The notes under the pieces: generated by a model
The model's database searches: none
What the model saw: the letters and a program-made list of their open reading frames with translations, nothing else
What the model was told of the DNA's origin: nothing
Made by a program: the position numbers and the translations under genes
Source of the DNA: Moraxella bovoculi 237
GTDB lineage: Bacteria; Pseudomonadota; Gammaproteobacteria; Pseudomonadales; Moraxellaceae
Reading direction: 5' to 3'
DNA: 64,000 nucleotides
Assembly (NCBI RefSeq): GCF_000696305.2
Contig: NZ_AOMT01000013.1
Span: forward strand, 18,089 to 82,088
In this document: positions 55,106 through 64,000 of the stretch, piece after piece
How the letters are laid out: each line of letters opens with the position of its first letter
How positions within the stretch are numbered: the first letter of the stretch is position 1

Positions 55106-55834
55106 TTAAGCCAATCCATATCCAAGCCCCCGATGAGTGATGATAATCTCATCATCGCACACTTCTGCCAATTTTTGCCGTAAAGTCTTGATATGGCTGT
55201 CAATGGTGCGTGATAGGCGGTGTTCGGGGTGGTCGGAAATGCTTGCCAAAATCTGCTCACGGGACAAAATGTGCGTGGGGTTGGCAAGCAAGGTGAGCAT
55301 GATACCAAGCTCAGTTTTTGATAAGGTCAAGGCATGATTATTTAGAAAAAGTGAATAATCATGGGCTTGATAATGCCAAGTGTGTCTGCCTGTGGTTTTG
55401 GTAAAATCGGTGTGGGCGGTGTCTGATTTGCCTGATGTATCAGATTTGTTCGATTTTTGGGTAAAGATATTCTCTCTACGCCATATCGCTTTTAGCCGTG
55501 CTATCAGCTCTCGGGGGCTAAATGGCTTGGCGATGTAGTCATCCGCCCCCAGCTCCAAACCCAAAATGCGGTCTATCTCGTCCGTGCGTGCTGTCAAAAA
55601 CAGTATGGGGGCGTGGGCGTGCTTGTCGCCTTGGCGTATCATTTGGCACACGTCAAAACCGTCTCCGTCAGGCAATCCCACGTCCAGCACGACAGCGTCA
55701 AGGCGTGGCGTATCAAGGCATAGGGCGACTTTGGCAATCGTGTCTGCCCATGACACGGTATGGCCTTCACGCTCTAAGGCAAAACGCAAGGTCGTGGCAA
55801 TGGCAGGGTCGTCTTCGATGATGAGAATGTGCAT
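55106..55834 (-). CDS. creB: Response regulator CreB (OmpR/PhoB type)
   Basis: The 242-residue regulator starts MHILIIEDDPAIATTLRFAL; the phospho-acceptor is Asp51 in VVLDVGLPDGDGFD, with GADDYIAKPFSPRELIARLK later in the receiver. A 35-residue Ser/Thr/Asp-rich linker precedes the winged helix with LTLSKTELGIMLTLLANP and SHIKTLRQKLAE and GLGYGLA at the end. It resembles CreB more than other OmpR members, and the creC and creD genes lie 7.8 kb away on the same strand. Its stop is followed within two bases by the IS30 remnant, so the last codons may have been changed by the insertion. ATG 55834 is preferred over 55861. Confidence 0.8.
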   Translation of the reverse strand: MHILIIEDDPAIATTLRFALEREGHTVSWADTIAKVALCLDTPRLDAVVLDVGLPDGDGFDVCQMIRQGDKHAHAPILFLTARTDEIDRILGLELGADDYIAKPFSPRELIARLKAIWRRENIFTQKSNKSDTSGKSDTAHTDFTKTTGRHTWHYQAHDYSLFLNNHALTLSKTELGIMLTLLANPTHILSREQILASISDHPEHRLSRTIDSHIKTLRQKLAEVCDDEIIITHRGLGYGLA

Positions 55835-55921
55835 GGTGTGGCGTATTAGTTGGTATGTCAATATTATACGTCAAAATTAGATACAAATACTGCACAAGAA
55901 AATTTTTCACAAATTTTCCAT

Positions 55922-55960
55922 AAAAGAACACCGCCCAATCAAATTGAGCGGTGTTCTTTT
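55922..55960. terminator. Terminator after dnaK
   Basis: AAAAGAACACCGC (55922-55934) and GCGGTGTTCTTTT (55948-55960) pair perfectly over 13 bases; on the minus strand it ends dnaK transcription 27 bases past the stop. Confidence 0.88.
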
Positions 55961-55986
55961 GTTTTCCAGTAGTTACCAATCAAAGA

Positions 55987-57900
55987 TTATTTATCATCTT
56001 TAACTTCGGTAAACTCAGCATCTACCACGCCGTCATCGGCAGGTTTGGCTTGCTGTGCTTGACCTGCGTCCGCACCTGCACCTTGGTCAGTGCTATAAAT
56101 CTTCGTACCGATTGGCAAGAATGCGTTGTCAAGGGCTTCTAGCTTGGCTTTGATTGCGTCCACGTCATCTTCTTTGGTCGCAAGTTCTAGCTCGCTGATA
56201 GCCGTTTCTACCGCTTGTTTTTCTTCATCGGTCGCTTTATCGCCATTTTCTTTTAGGGCTTTTTGTACCCCTGCGATACGCCCGTCCGCTTCGTTGCGCA
56301 CGCCCGCAAGCTCGGCAAACTTCTTATCCGCTTCGGCATTGGCTTCGGCATCACGCACCATTTGTTCAATCTCTTCGTCCGTCAAACCGCTGTCGGCTTT
56401 GATTTGGATAGATTGTGATTTGCCTGTGCCTTTGTCTTTAGCAGAGATGTTCATGATACCATCAGCGTTGATGTCAAAGGTAACTTCAATCTGTGGCACG
56501 CCACGGGGTGCAGGCGGAATGTCAGTCAAATCAAAGTTGCCCAAAAGTTTGTTTTGGCTCGCCACTTTACGCTCGCCTTGATACACCTGAATGCTTACGG
56601 CAGGCTGGTTGTCGGCAGCGGTTGAGAACACTTGTGATTTTTTGGTGGGAATCATCGTGTTCTTCTCAATGATTGCCGTCATCACGCCACCCATGGTCTC
56701 AATGCCTAGCGTTAGCGGAGTTACATCAAGTAGCAAGACATCTTTTTTGTCGCCAGAGAGTACCGCCCCTTGAATCGCCGCACCGATTGCCACCGCTTCA
56801 TCAGGGTTCACGTCTTTTCTTGGCTCTTTACCGAAGAACTCTTGTACTTTTTGCTGGACAAGTGGCATACGGCTTTGACCACCCACCAAAATCACGTCAT
56901 CAATGTCGCTGGCAGATAGACCAGCATCTTCTAGGGCGATTTTACATGGGGCAATCGTGCGAGCCACCAACTCTTCGGTCAAGGCTTCTAGTTTGGCACG
57001 GCTGACTGTTACTACCAAGTGCTTAGGACCTGTGGCATCTGCGGTGATGTACGGCAAGTTCACTTCGGTAGACGTTGAGCTTGACAGTTCAATTTTGGCT
57101 TTTTCGGCAGCTTCTTTTAGGCGTTGCATGGCTAGCGGGTCGCCTTTTAGGTTGACGTTTTGCTCTTTTTTGAACTCGTCCACAAGGTAGTCAATCAAAG
57201 CAATGTCAAAGTCTTCACCACCTAGGAAAGTATCGCCGTTGGTAGACAGCACCTCAAACTGCTGTTCGCCGTCCACGTCCGCAATCTCAATGATAGACAC
57301 GTCAAAGGTACCACCACCCAAGTCATACACAGCAATGGTGCGGTCGCCTTCTTTTTTGTCAAGACCAAAAGCAAGGGCGGCAGCGGTTGGCTCGTTGATG
57401 ATGCGCTTAACATCAAGCCCTGCGATACGTCCTGCGTCTTTTGTGGCTTGACGCTGGGCATCGTTAAAATAAGCAGGCACGGTAACAACCGCTTCGGTTA
57501 CGGTTTCGCCAAGATAATCTTCGGCGGTTTTTTTCATTTTTTTCAAAACTTCGGCAGAGATTTGTGGCGGTGCTTGTTTCTTGCCGTTCACTTCTACCCA
57601 CGCATCGCCATTGTCGGCTTTGACGATTTTGTAAGGCACAAGACCGATGTCTTTTTGAACCGCTTGTTCGTCATAACGGCGACCGATAAGACGTTTTACG
57701 GCAAATAAGGTGTTTTGTGGGTTGGTAACTGCTTGGCGTTTGGCAGATTGACCGACTAGGGTCTCGCCGTCTTTGAATGCCACGATAGAAGGCGTGGTTC
57801 TCGCCCCTTCGGCATTTTCAATGACTTTGACGTTGCCATTTTCTAGTACCGCCACACAAGAGTTGGTTGTACCTAAGTCAATACCGATAACTTTACCCAT
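55987..57900 (-). CDS. dnaK: Molecular chaperone DnaK (Hsp70)
   Basis: This 637-residue chaperone has the ATPase signatures [32 protein letters not shown] and [20 protein letters not shown], the substrate domain from about residue 390 ([17 protein letters not shown]) and a C-terminal lid ending EFTEVKDDK, the EEVD-like bacterial tail. It lies 281 bases downstream of grpE on the same strand. DnaJ, the usual third member, is not in the window. Confidence 0.97.
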   Translation of the reverse strand: MGKVIGIDLGTTNSCVAVLENGNVKVIENAEGARTTPSIVAFKDGETLVGQSAKRQAVTNPQNTLFAVKRLIGRRYDEQAVQKDIGLVPYKIVKADNGDAWVEVNGKKQAPPQISAEVLKKMKKTAEDYLGETVTEAVVTVPAYFNDAQRQATKDAGRIAGLDVKRIINEPTAAALAFGLDKKEGDRTIAVYDLGGGTFDVSIIEIADVDGEQQFEVLSTNGDTFLGGEDFDIALIDYLVDEFKKEQNVNLKGDPLAMQRLKEAAEKAKIELSSSTSTEVNLPYITADATGPKHLVVTVSRAKLEALTEELVARTIAPCKIALEDAGLSASDIDDVILVGGQSRMPLVQQKVQEFFGKEPRKDVNPDEAVAIGAAIQGAVLSGDKKDVLLLDVTPLTLGIETMGGVMTAIIEKNTMIPTKKSQVFSTAADNQPAVSIQVYQGERKVASQNKLLGNFDLTDIPPAPRGVPQIEVTFDINADGIMNISAKDKGTGKSQSIQIKADSGLTDEEIEQMVRDAEANAEADKKFAELAGVRNEADGRIAGVQKALKENGDKATDEEKQAVETAISELELATKEDDVDAIKAKLEALDNAFLPIGTKIYSTDQGAGADAGQAQQAKPADDGVVDAEFTEVKDDK

Positions 57901-58106
57901 AATTTTTCTCCGATTTGTTCAGTTAATTTTTGACAAATTTGCAAAACAGTTTTGTCAAACTTGGTGTGTTATATTTGTGTCAAATTTGTATTTTCAAGAG
58001 AAAATTTGACAAATTTTTAAAAAATTTTTTATAAAAAATTTTGTTTTAAGCCATTGAAATTTAAAACAAAATCCATAAGCTATCATAAAAATTTCGCCCA
58101 TGTGTT

Positions 58107-58161
58107 TTTATGCTTATCCAACTTGAGGTAAGTTGTAATCCACCCAAGTTTTAAGCATAAA
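58107..58161. promoter_or_regulatory. Long hairpin in the grpE-dnaK gap
   Basis: TTTATGCTTA, a three-base bulge and AACTTG (58107-58125) pair with CAAGTTTTAAGCATAAA (58145-58161). The hairpin starts about 20 bases after grpE and lacks a T tail, so it may be an RNA processing or stabilising element rather than a terminator. The rest of the 281-base gap is AT-rich with no gene seen. Confidence 0.5.
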
Positions 58162-58181
58162 TCAAACTTTCAAGGACGGTA

Positions 58182-58703
58182 TTAAGCTCCCACCAGCACC
58201 ATTGCAGGACGAATGGAGCGTTCATTTAGCGTGTAGCCTTTTTGCAGTACTTGTCCAATGGTGTCTTTGTCCGCATCAGGGAAAATACCCACCGCTTCGT
58301 GCAAATCAGGGTTGAAACTCTCGCCAACTTCTCCGACTGCTATCACGCCATTGCGTTCTAGCACACTAAGCAGAGATTTATGGGTTAGGCGCAAGCCTTC
58401 AAGAACGCTCTCATCCGTTCCTGATTTTTCGCTGGCTTCTAGACCGCGCTCTAAGTTATCCACCACGTCCAGTAGCTCTTTGGCGAACTTTTGTAGAGCG
58501 AATTTTTTGGCTTTGTCGGTTTCTTGCTCCATACGGCGTTGAGCGTTGTAGGACTCGGCATTGGCACGAGCTGCTGCGTCTTTGGCCTCTTTGACTTGGG
58601 CTTCTAATTCGGCAATTTTGGCGGTCAATTCGCAAGTTTCGCCTGCGACCTGCTCGGTGGCTGTGGTCTCTTCGTTGGTGATGTCTTGAGTTTGTTCGGT
58701 CAT
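58182..58703 (-). CDS. grpE: Nucleotide exchange factor GrpE
   Basis: The 173-residue protein has an acidic N-terminus (TEQTQDITNEETTATEQ), a long coiled coil (LTAKIAELEAQVKEAKDAAA) and the C-terminal beta domain with VVDNLERGLEAS, FNPDLHEAVGIF and GYTLNERSIRPAMVLV, all GrpE hallmarks. It releases ADP from DnaK. ATG 58703 (MTEQTQ) is preferred. The grpE-dnaK order matches that of other Moraxellaceae and Pseudomonas. Confidence 0.95.
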   Translation of the reverse strand: MTEQTQDITNEETTATEQVAGETCELTAKIAELEAQVKEAKDAAARANAESYNAQRRMEQETDKAKKFALQKFAKELLDVVDNLERGLEASEKSGTDESVLEGLRLTHKSLLSVLERNGVIAVGEVGESFNPDLHEAVGIFPDADKDTIGQVLQKGYTLNERSIRPAMVLVGA

Positions 58704-58819
58704 GGTTGTCCTGCCTGTGAAAAGATATAACAATAAAATCCTTATCTTGATAAAGGCTTTTGGGTGTTTTTCAAGGGGCGTGGGAAAAATTTGCCAAAAA
58801 TTGGTGAATATTTAGCAGT

Positions 58820-59617
58820 TTAGCAGTCTAGGAGGTCTTGAGATAGGCGTGTGATGATGGCGCTGACGTGGTCGGCGTCGAGATTATCAATCAGATATAC
58901 CTGTGCGGCGGGGTGCGCGGTCTTGACGATATCAAACAAACGCTCGCCTAGGGTGAGATAGTGCAGCTGTGGGGCGTGTGGGTTGTTGAGGCTTTGCCAA
59001 TGTTCGAACGCCATCTGACTGGCGATGAGCATAAATACAGGTGTGCGCATTGCCATCGCATCATCGATGAGTGGTGCGATGGCATGATGAATGTTAATCA
59101 GGTCATGTGGGACGGTGCGTTCGTACCATTCGATGGCATCTATCTGCACGCCGCGGCCGATTAGGTCATCATGCAGTAGCCTGCGCCCACCTACACCGCG
59201 CCAGACCATGACCTGATCGCCTGATGTTAGGCGCTGGATGATATCAAGTGCCAACATGCCTTCGTTATTGGCGGTGGCAGGCAGAACCACCGTAAAGCCA
59301 AAATTTATCAAGGCTCTGGCGGTCGCACTTCCCACGGCGACAATAGTGCATTCTGATAGAGCTGTCAGTTCTTGAGCGGTATTATAGCCTTGATTGCTTA
59401 GATAACGAATGGCGCGTTTGGCGGACTCTGCACTGGTGACGATCAGGACTTTATACGGGTTGGTGTGACAAAATCTGCCCATCATCGCCTGCTCGCTTGC
59501 CGTCAGTGATAAATCATTGATGGCAAGCAAGGGCAGATTTGCCACACGCACGCTCAAGCGATTGAGTGCATCACTTCGGTGCGTGGGGCGGGTATTGATG
59601 AACAGAGTGTCAGCCAT
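58820..59617 (-). CDS. hemD: Uroporphyrinogen-III synthase
   Basis: The 265-residue protein starts [21 protein letters not shown] and contains [36 protein letters not shown] and [20 protein letters not shown] with EWYERTVP, the scattered conserved sites of HemD. It closes the hydroxymethylbilane ring with D-ring inversion to make uroporphyrinogen III in haem synthesis. It overlaps the end of hemC by eight bases. Confidence 0.92.
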   Translation of the reverse strand: MADTLFINTRPTHRSDALNRLSVRVANLPLLAINDLSLTASEQAMMGRFCHTNPYKVLIVTSAESAKRAIRYLSNQGYNTAQELTALSECTIVAVGSATARALINFGFTVVLPATANNEGMLALDIIQRLTSGDQVMVWRGVGGRRLLHDDLIGRGVQIDAIEWYERTVPHDLINIHHAIAPLIDDAMAMRTPVFMLIASQMAFEHWQSLNNPHAPQLHYLTLGERLFDIVKTAHPAAQVYLIDNLDADHVSAIITRLSQDLLDC

Positions 59618-60581
59618 TGTTTTGATAGACTTCTTTTAGAATCTGATCAGCGCCTTGGGATAGTAGGTCTTGGGCGATTTGTTTACCTAGGTTCTCGGCA
59701 TTTTGTTCATCATCTGCGGTGTGTGTTAAGGTGATGGTGTTTTGAGATTTTAGTAGTGTCTTGCCATCGATGCTGCCCACTCGGCCGCGAAGGCTGAGCG
59801 TGTCGCCATCGATGGTGGCAAAGCCTGCGATCGGCACTTGGCAGCCGCCTTCTAGCGTCTTGTTCATCGCACGTTCTGCGATCACACACAGACGTGTGGC
59901 TAGGTGATTTAGCGGTGCTAATAACTGTAAAATCGTCTCGTCATCCGCTCGGCACTCGATCGCCAATGCCCCTTGACCCACCGCAGGCAGACTAAGCTCA
60001 TCATCGAGCTCATGACGGATACGCTCACCCAAGCCTAGGCGCTCTAGTCCGCTGGTTGCCAGAATGATGGCATCATATTCGCCAGCATCGAGTTTTGATA
60101 GGCGGGTGCCGACATTACCGCGCAGGGATTTGATGATCAGGTTTCCCTTGGTGTGAGCGATTTGGCATTCGCGGCGTAGGCTTGATGTGCCTAGGACTGC
60201 GCCATCAGGCAGCTCATCTAGGCTGGCATAGCGATTCGATACGAAGGCGTCTGTCGGCGCGTGGCGCTCTAGATAGGCGCCTAGTGTCAGCCCTTCTGGC
60301 AGAACCATCGGCACGTCTTTTAGGGAGTGCACAGCAATGTCAGCGCGTTTTTCATATAGGGCGTTTTCGAGTTCTTTGACGAAGAGACCCTTACCGCCGA
60401 TCTTGGCAAGAGGGGTGTCTAGGATTTTATCGCCTTTGGTAACCATCTCAAGCAGCTCGACTTTCATCGTAGGATACAGCTTCTCAAGCGTATCTTTGAC
60501 AAAATTCGCCTGCCATAGCGCAAGCGGGCTTTGACGTGTGGCGATGGTTAGGGTGGCAGGGATGTTAAGTGCAGTTGTCAT
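59610..60581 (-). CDS. hemC: Porphobilinogen deaminase (hydroxymethylbilane synthase)
   Basis: The 323-residue enzyme joins four porphobilinogen units. [46 protein letters not shown] and [20 protein letters not shown] are catalytic segments; [12 protein letters not shown] holds the Cys that binds the dipyrromethane cofactor. It is translationally coupled with hemD. The order argH, an AlgR-like gene, hemC, hemD is close to the Pseudomonas arrangement. Confidence 0.95.
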   Translation of the reverse strand: MTTALNIPATLTIATRQSPLALWQANFVKDTLEKLYPTMKVELLEMVTKGDKILDTPLAKIGGKGLFVKELENALYEKRADIAVHSLKDVPMVLPEGLTLGAYLERHAPTDAFVSNRYASLDELPDGAVLGTSSLRRECQIAHTKGNLIIKSLRGNVGTRLSKLDAGEYDAIILATSGLERLGLGERIRHELDDELSLPAVGQGALAIECRADDETILQLLAPLNHLATRLCVIAERAMNKTLEGGCQVPIAGFATIDGDTLSLRGRVGSIDGKTLLKSQNTITLTHTADDEQNAENLGKQIAQDLLSQGADQILKEVYQNNG

Positions 60582-60625
60582 GATTTTTCATTTTTCCGTA
60601 GGGTTGTTTGATTGGTTATATTTAA

Positions 60626-61375
60626 TCACATTAATGAGCTTTGGGCAAATGCTGACCTATTTTGGTTATCTTGGCTGCTTTTTAACTTATCACGCAGGGC
60701 TGGCAGGCAGCGCCGTGAGATGTCAAGTGATTCGCTGACACCGTATAAATGCAGCTGATGACCGTCATCGCTCGTGATGGCGCGGATGTGCGCCATGCCT
60801 ACTAAGGTGTGGCGATGGATGCGCACCAGCTTGGCGGGGTGTAGAGACTCTAGGGATTTTAGGGTGTCGTCGGTGAATGTGGTGCCGTGGCGATGGCGAA
60901 TCTTGGTGTATTTTTGTTCCGCTTGGCAATAAAAAATATCATCAATAAAAATCCGCTCATCGCCGCGATGGCTGCGTATCATGACGTACTCGTGCGACTG
61001 GCGCTGCGCTAGGGTTGGCTGGGTGCAGCACTCGATGATGTCTGACATGCAGGGGAATTTGTTATCGCCATACGCGTGAACGCCCTGCACGCCAAGCGAT
61101 GCGATGTCCATGGGCAGGTTGTCATTTTGGCTAAACAGCACAATGGCAGGGCGCAGCTTTCTATGATAGTGCTCGATGAATCTGTGAACAAAGAACGTGA
61201 TGGGTGCTGTAGAGACATCAATAATGATGATGGCAGGCTGGTTTAGCTTGCATGATGTGATGGTGTCTGTGAGCGTGCCAGCATGAATCAGCGTGTGTGA
61301 GCTATTGTCATCCGATAGGGATCGCCGAACGTGGTCTATCAGCGCGCGATGATTGCTAAATAATAAAATCTGCAT
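60626..61375 (-). CDS. AlgR-like LytTR-family response regulator
   Basis: The 249-residue protein has an N-terminal receiver-like domain (MQILLFSNHRALIDHVRRSL; a central Asp in AIIIIDVS) that is poorly conserved, lacking the usual early acidic pair, and a C-terminal LytTR DNA-binding domain (YVMIRSHRGDERIFIDDIFY, then CQAEQKYTKIRHRHGTTF and LVRIHRHTLV). It lies between argH and hemC where Pseudomonas has algZ-algR, but no sensor kinase gene is present. In Pseudomonas AlgR controls alginate and twitching; here the target is unknown. Start 61375 is preferred. Confidence 0.85.
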   Translation of the reverse strand: MQILLFSNHRALIDHVRRSLSDDNSSHTLIHAGTLTDTITSCKLNQPAIIIIDVSTAPITFFVHRFIEHYHRKLRPAIVLFSQNDNLPMDIASLGVQGVHAYGDNKFPCMSDIIECCTQPTLAQRQSHEYVMIRSHRGDERIFIDDIFYCQAEQKYTKIRHRHGTTFTDDTLKSLESLHPAKLVRIHRHTLVGMAHIRAITSDDGHQLHLYGVSESLDISRRCLPALRDKLKSSQDNQNRSAFAQSSLM

Positions 61376-61498
61376 GGCCAAACTTGCGAATAATTTACGA
61401 GCATCATAGCATTTTTGTGATAATTTTCCCATCTTTGGCGCAGTTTTGGAGGTGGGCTGTGTTATAATTCATGAGATTTTAGACTGAATATAGGTGTT

Positions 61499-62908
61499 AT
61501 GATGACCAATAATACACACAATGATCAAGCCACCGCCCAAATGTGGGGCGGACGTTTTAGCGAAGCCACCGACCGTTTTGTTGCCGAATTTACCGCCTCT
61601 GTCAATTTTGACAAACGCATGGCAAATCAAGACATACAAGGCTCTATCGCCCACGCCACCATGCTTGGGCAGTGCGGTATCATCACCGCCGATGAAAGCC
61701 GTCAAATCGTGGACGGACTGACCCAAATCAAAGGCGAGATTGAGCGTGGCGAATTTGAATGGCGTGTGGAGCTAGAAGACGTTCATATGAACATTGAGAG
61801 TCGCTTGACCGCCTTGATTGGCGATGTCGGCAAAAAACTGCACACAGGGCGTAGCCGTAACGACCAAGTGGCAACCGACATTCGCCTGTACCTAAGAGAT
61901 GAGACCGACAAAATCATCGCCTTAATTGGCAAATTACAAAACGGTCTACTTGATTTGGCAAGCAAACACACCACGACCATCATGCCCGGCTTTACGCATT
62001 TGCAGACCGCCCAGCCTGTGAGTTTTTCTCATCATGTTATGGCGTGGTTTGAGATGCTTTGCCGTGATAGCGAGCGTTTTGCCCAGACTCACACTCGCAT
62101 TAATCAAATGCCACTAGGCTCGGCAGCCTTGGCAGGGACGACTTACCCTATTGACCGCACAATCACCGCTCGCCTGCTTGGTTTTGACGGCATTTGTGAG
62201 AACTCGCTCGATGCGGTGTCTGACCGTGATTTTGCCATTGAATTTACCGCCAACGCCAGCATTTTGATGATGCACCTATCTCGCATGAGTGAAGAGCTGA
62301 TTTTGTGGATGTCGGCACAGTTTGGTTTTATCCATATCCCTGACCGCTTTTGTACAGGGTCGTCCATCATGCCCCAAAAGAAAAATCCTGACGTGCCAGA
62401 GCTTGTGCGTGGTAAGACCGCTCGTGTGTTCGGACAGCTCACAACCCTGCTCACACTTATGAAAAATCAGCCCTTAGCGTACAATAAGGACAACCAAGAA
62501 GACAAAGAGCCCTTGTTTGACTGCGTGGATACGCTGACAGGCTCGCTCATCGCCTTTGCTGATATGCTCCCAAACATCACGCCAAATGCCCAAAATATGC
62601 GTACCGCCACAATGAAAGGTTATGCCACAGCGACTGATTTGGCGGATTATCTCGTCAAAAAGGGCTTGCCGTTTCGTGATGCTCATGAAGTGGTTGGGAG
62701 TGCGGTGGCACTTGGTGTATCAAAAGGCGTGGATTTGAGTGAGCTTAGCCTTGATGAGTTAAAGGCGTTTAGTCCGCTCATCGGCGATGATGTCTTTGAC
62801 TGCCTAACCCTAGAAGGCTCGCTAAATGCTCGTAATCATATCGGGGGTACTGCCCCAGAGCAGGTGGTAAAAGCGATTGAGCGCGGGCGTGGTCGGGTTA
62901 AAGGCTGA
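61499..62908 (+). CDS. argH: Argininosuccinate lyase
   Basis: The 469-residue enzyme cleaves argininosuccinate to arginine and fumarate. [20 protein letters not shown] is the standard start region; [35 protein letters not shown] and [20 protein letters not shown] (the family signature with the catalytic Ser loop) are all present. It diverges from the AlgR-like gene. The region before it has a TATAAT at 61463. Its alanine codons are almost all GCC near the start, unlike the neighbouring hem genes. Confidence 0.96.
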   Translation: MMTNNTHNDQATAQMWGGRFSEATDRFVAEFTASVNFDKRMANQDIQGSIAHATMLGQCGIITADESRQIVDGLTQIKGEIERGEFEWRVELEDVHMNIESRLTALIGDVGKKLHTGRSRNDQVATDIRLYLRDETDKIIALIGKLQNGLLDLASKHTTTIMPGFTHLQTAQPVSFSHHVMAWFEMLCRDSERFAQTHTRINQMPLGSAALAGTTYPIDRTITARLLGFDGICENSLDAVSDRDFAIEFTANASILMMHLSRMSEELILWMSAQFGFIHIPDRFCTGSSIMPQKKNPDVPELVRGKTARVFGQLTTLLTLMKNQPLAYNKDNQEDKEPLFDCVDTLTGSLIAFADMLPNITPNAQNMRTATMKGYATATDLADYLVKKGLPFRDAHEVVGSAVALGVSKGVDLSELSLDELKAFSPLIGDDVFDCLTLEGSLNARNHIGGTAPEQVVKAIERGRGRVKG

Positions 62909-62924
62909 TTAAAAAGTGATTGAT

Positions 62925-62954
62925 AAAACCCAATGTGTTAAGCGTTGGGTTTTT
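62925..62954 (+). terminator. Terminator after argH
   Basis: AAAACCCAA (62925-62933) and TTGGGTTTT (62945-62953) pair around TGTGTTAAGCG with a T tail. The remaining 200 bases before yggX hold no gene that I can see. Confidence 0.8.
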
Positions 62955-63151
62955 GTTTGGGCGAAATGTCTGATAGATTATTGGTGGTAGATGTGCAGGA
63001 TGGCTAGATTTTGACACTAAGTTTTTACCGTGTTAATTACGGTAGCTCTTGCCATCGCATCTAAATCTTTATAAACTAAAAAACTCATCATTGATAACAC
63101 CAAATCCATCCCCACATTTGTTATAATACCTTTTTATCATTTGGAAGCACC

Positions 63152-63445
63152 ATGGAAATCTTTAACCCTAAAGCCAATCTTGTGATGTGCCGTAAATACA
63201 AACAAGAATTACCCAAACTACCCAATCCACCTTTTCCTAATGCCAAAGGGCAGGAGATTCAAGACACCGTCTCTGCTAAGGCATGGGGCGAGTGGCTAGA
63301 ACTACAAACCATGCTCATCAACGAAAAGCACCTGAGTATGGTGGATAAAGAAGCCAAAAAATTCATCGCTGAACAGCGTGAGTTATTTCTAGATAATGGC
63401 GATTACGAACGCCCCGCAGGCTATAAACCAAAGGCGGATGCCTAA
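63152..63445 (+). CDS. Probable Fe(2+)-trafficking protein YggX
   Basis: The 97-residue protein has [38 protein letters not shown] and [15 protein letters not shown], the typical features of the YggX family that protects iron-sulfur clusters during oxidative stress. It has one conserved Cys near the start. Its stop overlaps the start of the next gene by one base (TAATG). Confidence 0.93.
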   Translation: MEIFNPKANLVMCRKYKQELPKLPNPPFPNAKGQEIQDTVSAKAWGEWLELQTMLINEKHLSMVDKEAKKFIAEQRELFLDNGDYERPAGYKPKADA

Positions 63446-63918
63446 TGCTTAGTGTGACTGGCGTGTATGAGCCGATATTGGTGGGCAACGATCGCCCTGA
63501 TGTGTTGGCGGAGTATCCTAGCGTCCATGTTCAGCCTGTGGCGTGGGGCGAGATGGATGGCTTTCATCACCTAAATAACGTGGTATTCTACCGTTATACT
63601 GAGTCAGCGCGCATCAGCTATTTGCGTGCGTCCGGGCTGGTAAAGACGCGTACTGATATCTCGACCATCTTGGCGGCGAGCAGCTGTCAGTACAAATGCC
63701 CCGTCACTTATCCAGACACATTGCTGGTCGGTGTGCGCATTAAGAACTTGGGCACGACAAGCGTGGTGTTCGAACATGCTTATTATAGCACCGCCCAAGA
63801 CACCATCGTAGCGACAGCCGAGGCGGTGATGGTGCGCGCTGATGAACATGGCGCAAAGCAAGCGTGGACGGACAGTGAGCGAGCAGCCTTTGCTAAGTTT
63901 GAAGGTCGCGAGCTTTAA
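63445..63918 (+). CDS. Acyl-CoA thioesterase, YbgC/FadM-type hotdog protein
   Basis: The 157-residue single-hotdog protein contains VAWGEMDGFHHLNNVVFYRYTESARISYL, where the WGEMD-x-x-x-H-x-N-N pattern matches the 4HBT active-site region (Asp and Asn). It probably hydrolyses acyl-CoA esters. The ATG overlaps the yggX stop, so translation is coupled. Confidence 0.88.
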   Translation: MLSVTGVYEPILVGNDRPDVLAEYPSVHVQPVAWGEMDGFHHLNNVVFYRYTESARISYLRASGLVKTRTDISTILAASSCQYKCPVTYPDTLLVGVRIKNLGTTSVVFEHAYYSTAQDTIVATAEAVMVRADEHGAKQAWTDSERAAFAKFEGREL

Positions 63919-63938
63919 GCTTAAATAATGCAATCAAT

Positions 63939-63972
63939 AAAAAAACCTCGAAATTACTATCGTAGGTTTTTT
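63939..63972 (+). terminator. Terminator after the small thioesterase
   Basis: AAAAAACCT and AGGTTTTTT pair, extended by an inner CGA/TCG step, with a T-rich end, 20 bases after the stop. Confidence 0.75.
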
Positions 63973-64000
63973 AGTTGTTCCTAGACATCACTTAGACAAT

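Overview
The window looks like the replication-origin region of a gammaproteobacterial chromosome of the family Moraxellaceae, most likely Moraxella (inferred from gene content, moderate GC and gene style; no database search was possible). It starts inside recF and runs dnaN, dnaA, an AT-rich origin with six DnaA-type boxes, then rpmH, rnpA, yidD, yidC and mnmE reading away from the origin on the other strand. Nine parS-like ParB sites (TGTTTCACGTGAAACA and variants) lie between 7.4 and 43.9 kb, eight of them between 7.4 and 19.8 kb. A second group of four perfect DnaA boxes sits 6 kb from oriC between ribD and ribE.

Layout. 0-22 kb holds housekeeping genes: replication, membrane insertion, riboflavin synthesis (ribD, ribE, ribB), fmt-rsmB, thrC, dprA, tsaC and rarA, with two transporter or unknown genes. 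22-26 kb is a worn stretch with a broken methyltransferase, a thioesterase, a tautomerase, an MFS transporter and a broken LysR regulator. 26-36 kb is a complete leucine/isovalerate degradation operon (isovaleryl-CoA dehydrogenase, both methylcrotonyl-CoA carboxylase subunits, methylglutaconyl-CoA hydratase, HMG-CoA lyase). It faces a TetR-family gene followed by an acyl-CoA ligase, with a near-perfect palindrome between. 36-44 kb carries dgt, a methyltransferase, the xerD-tusA-membrane protein-ruvX-yqgE-recN run, rlmB and nqrM.

44-56 kb is the most unusual part. It has creD and creC, and their partner creB lies 7.8 kb away on the same strand. The material between them is a persulfide-dioxygenase-like gene, two nearly identical IS30-family remnants 6,200 bases apart, a thiosulfate dehydrogenase gene beheaded by the first remnant, a mechanosensitive channel gene, and the remains of an aromatic-acid degradation operon (benE, catJ/pcaJ, catF/pcaF, catD/pcaD), every member of which is broken. 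The reading offered here is an ancestral creBCD operon split by an IS-linked segment that carried the terminal beta-ketoadipate pathway, which has since decayed. 56-64 kb is again housekeeping: dnaK, grpE, hemD, hemC, an AlgR-like LytTR regulator, argH, yggX and a small thioesterase.

I found no CRISPR array, tRNA, rRNA, prophage or recognisable defence system. I do not see a wholly new biological system. The strongest leads are the split cre operon with its decayed catabolic scar, the second DnaA-box cluster containing a parS-like site, the parS series embedded in coding sequence, and the palindromic operator candidate of the leucine operon.
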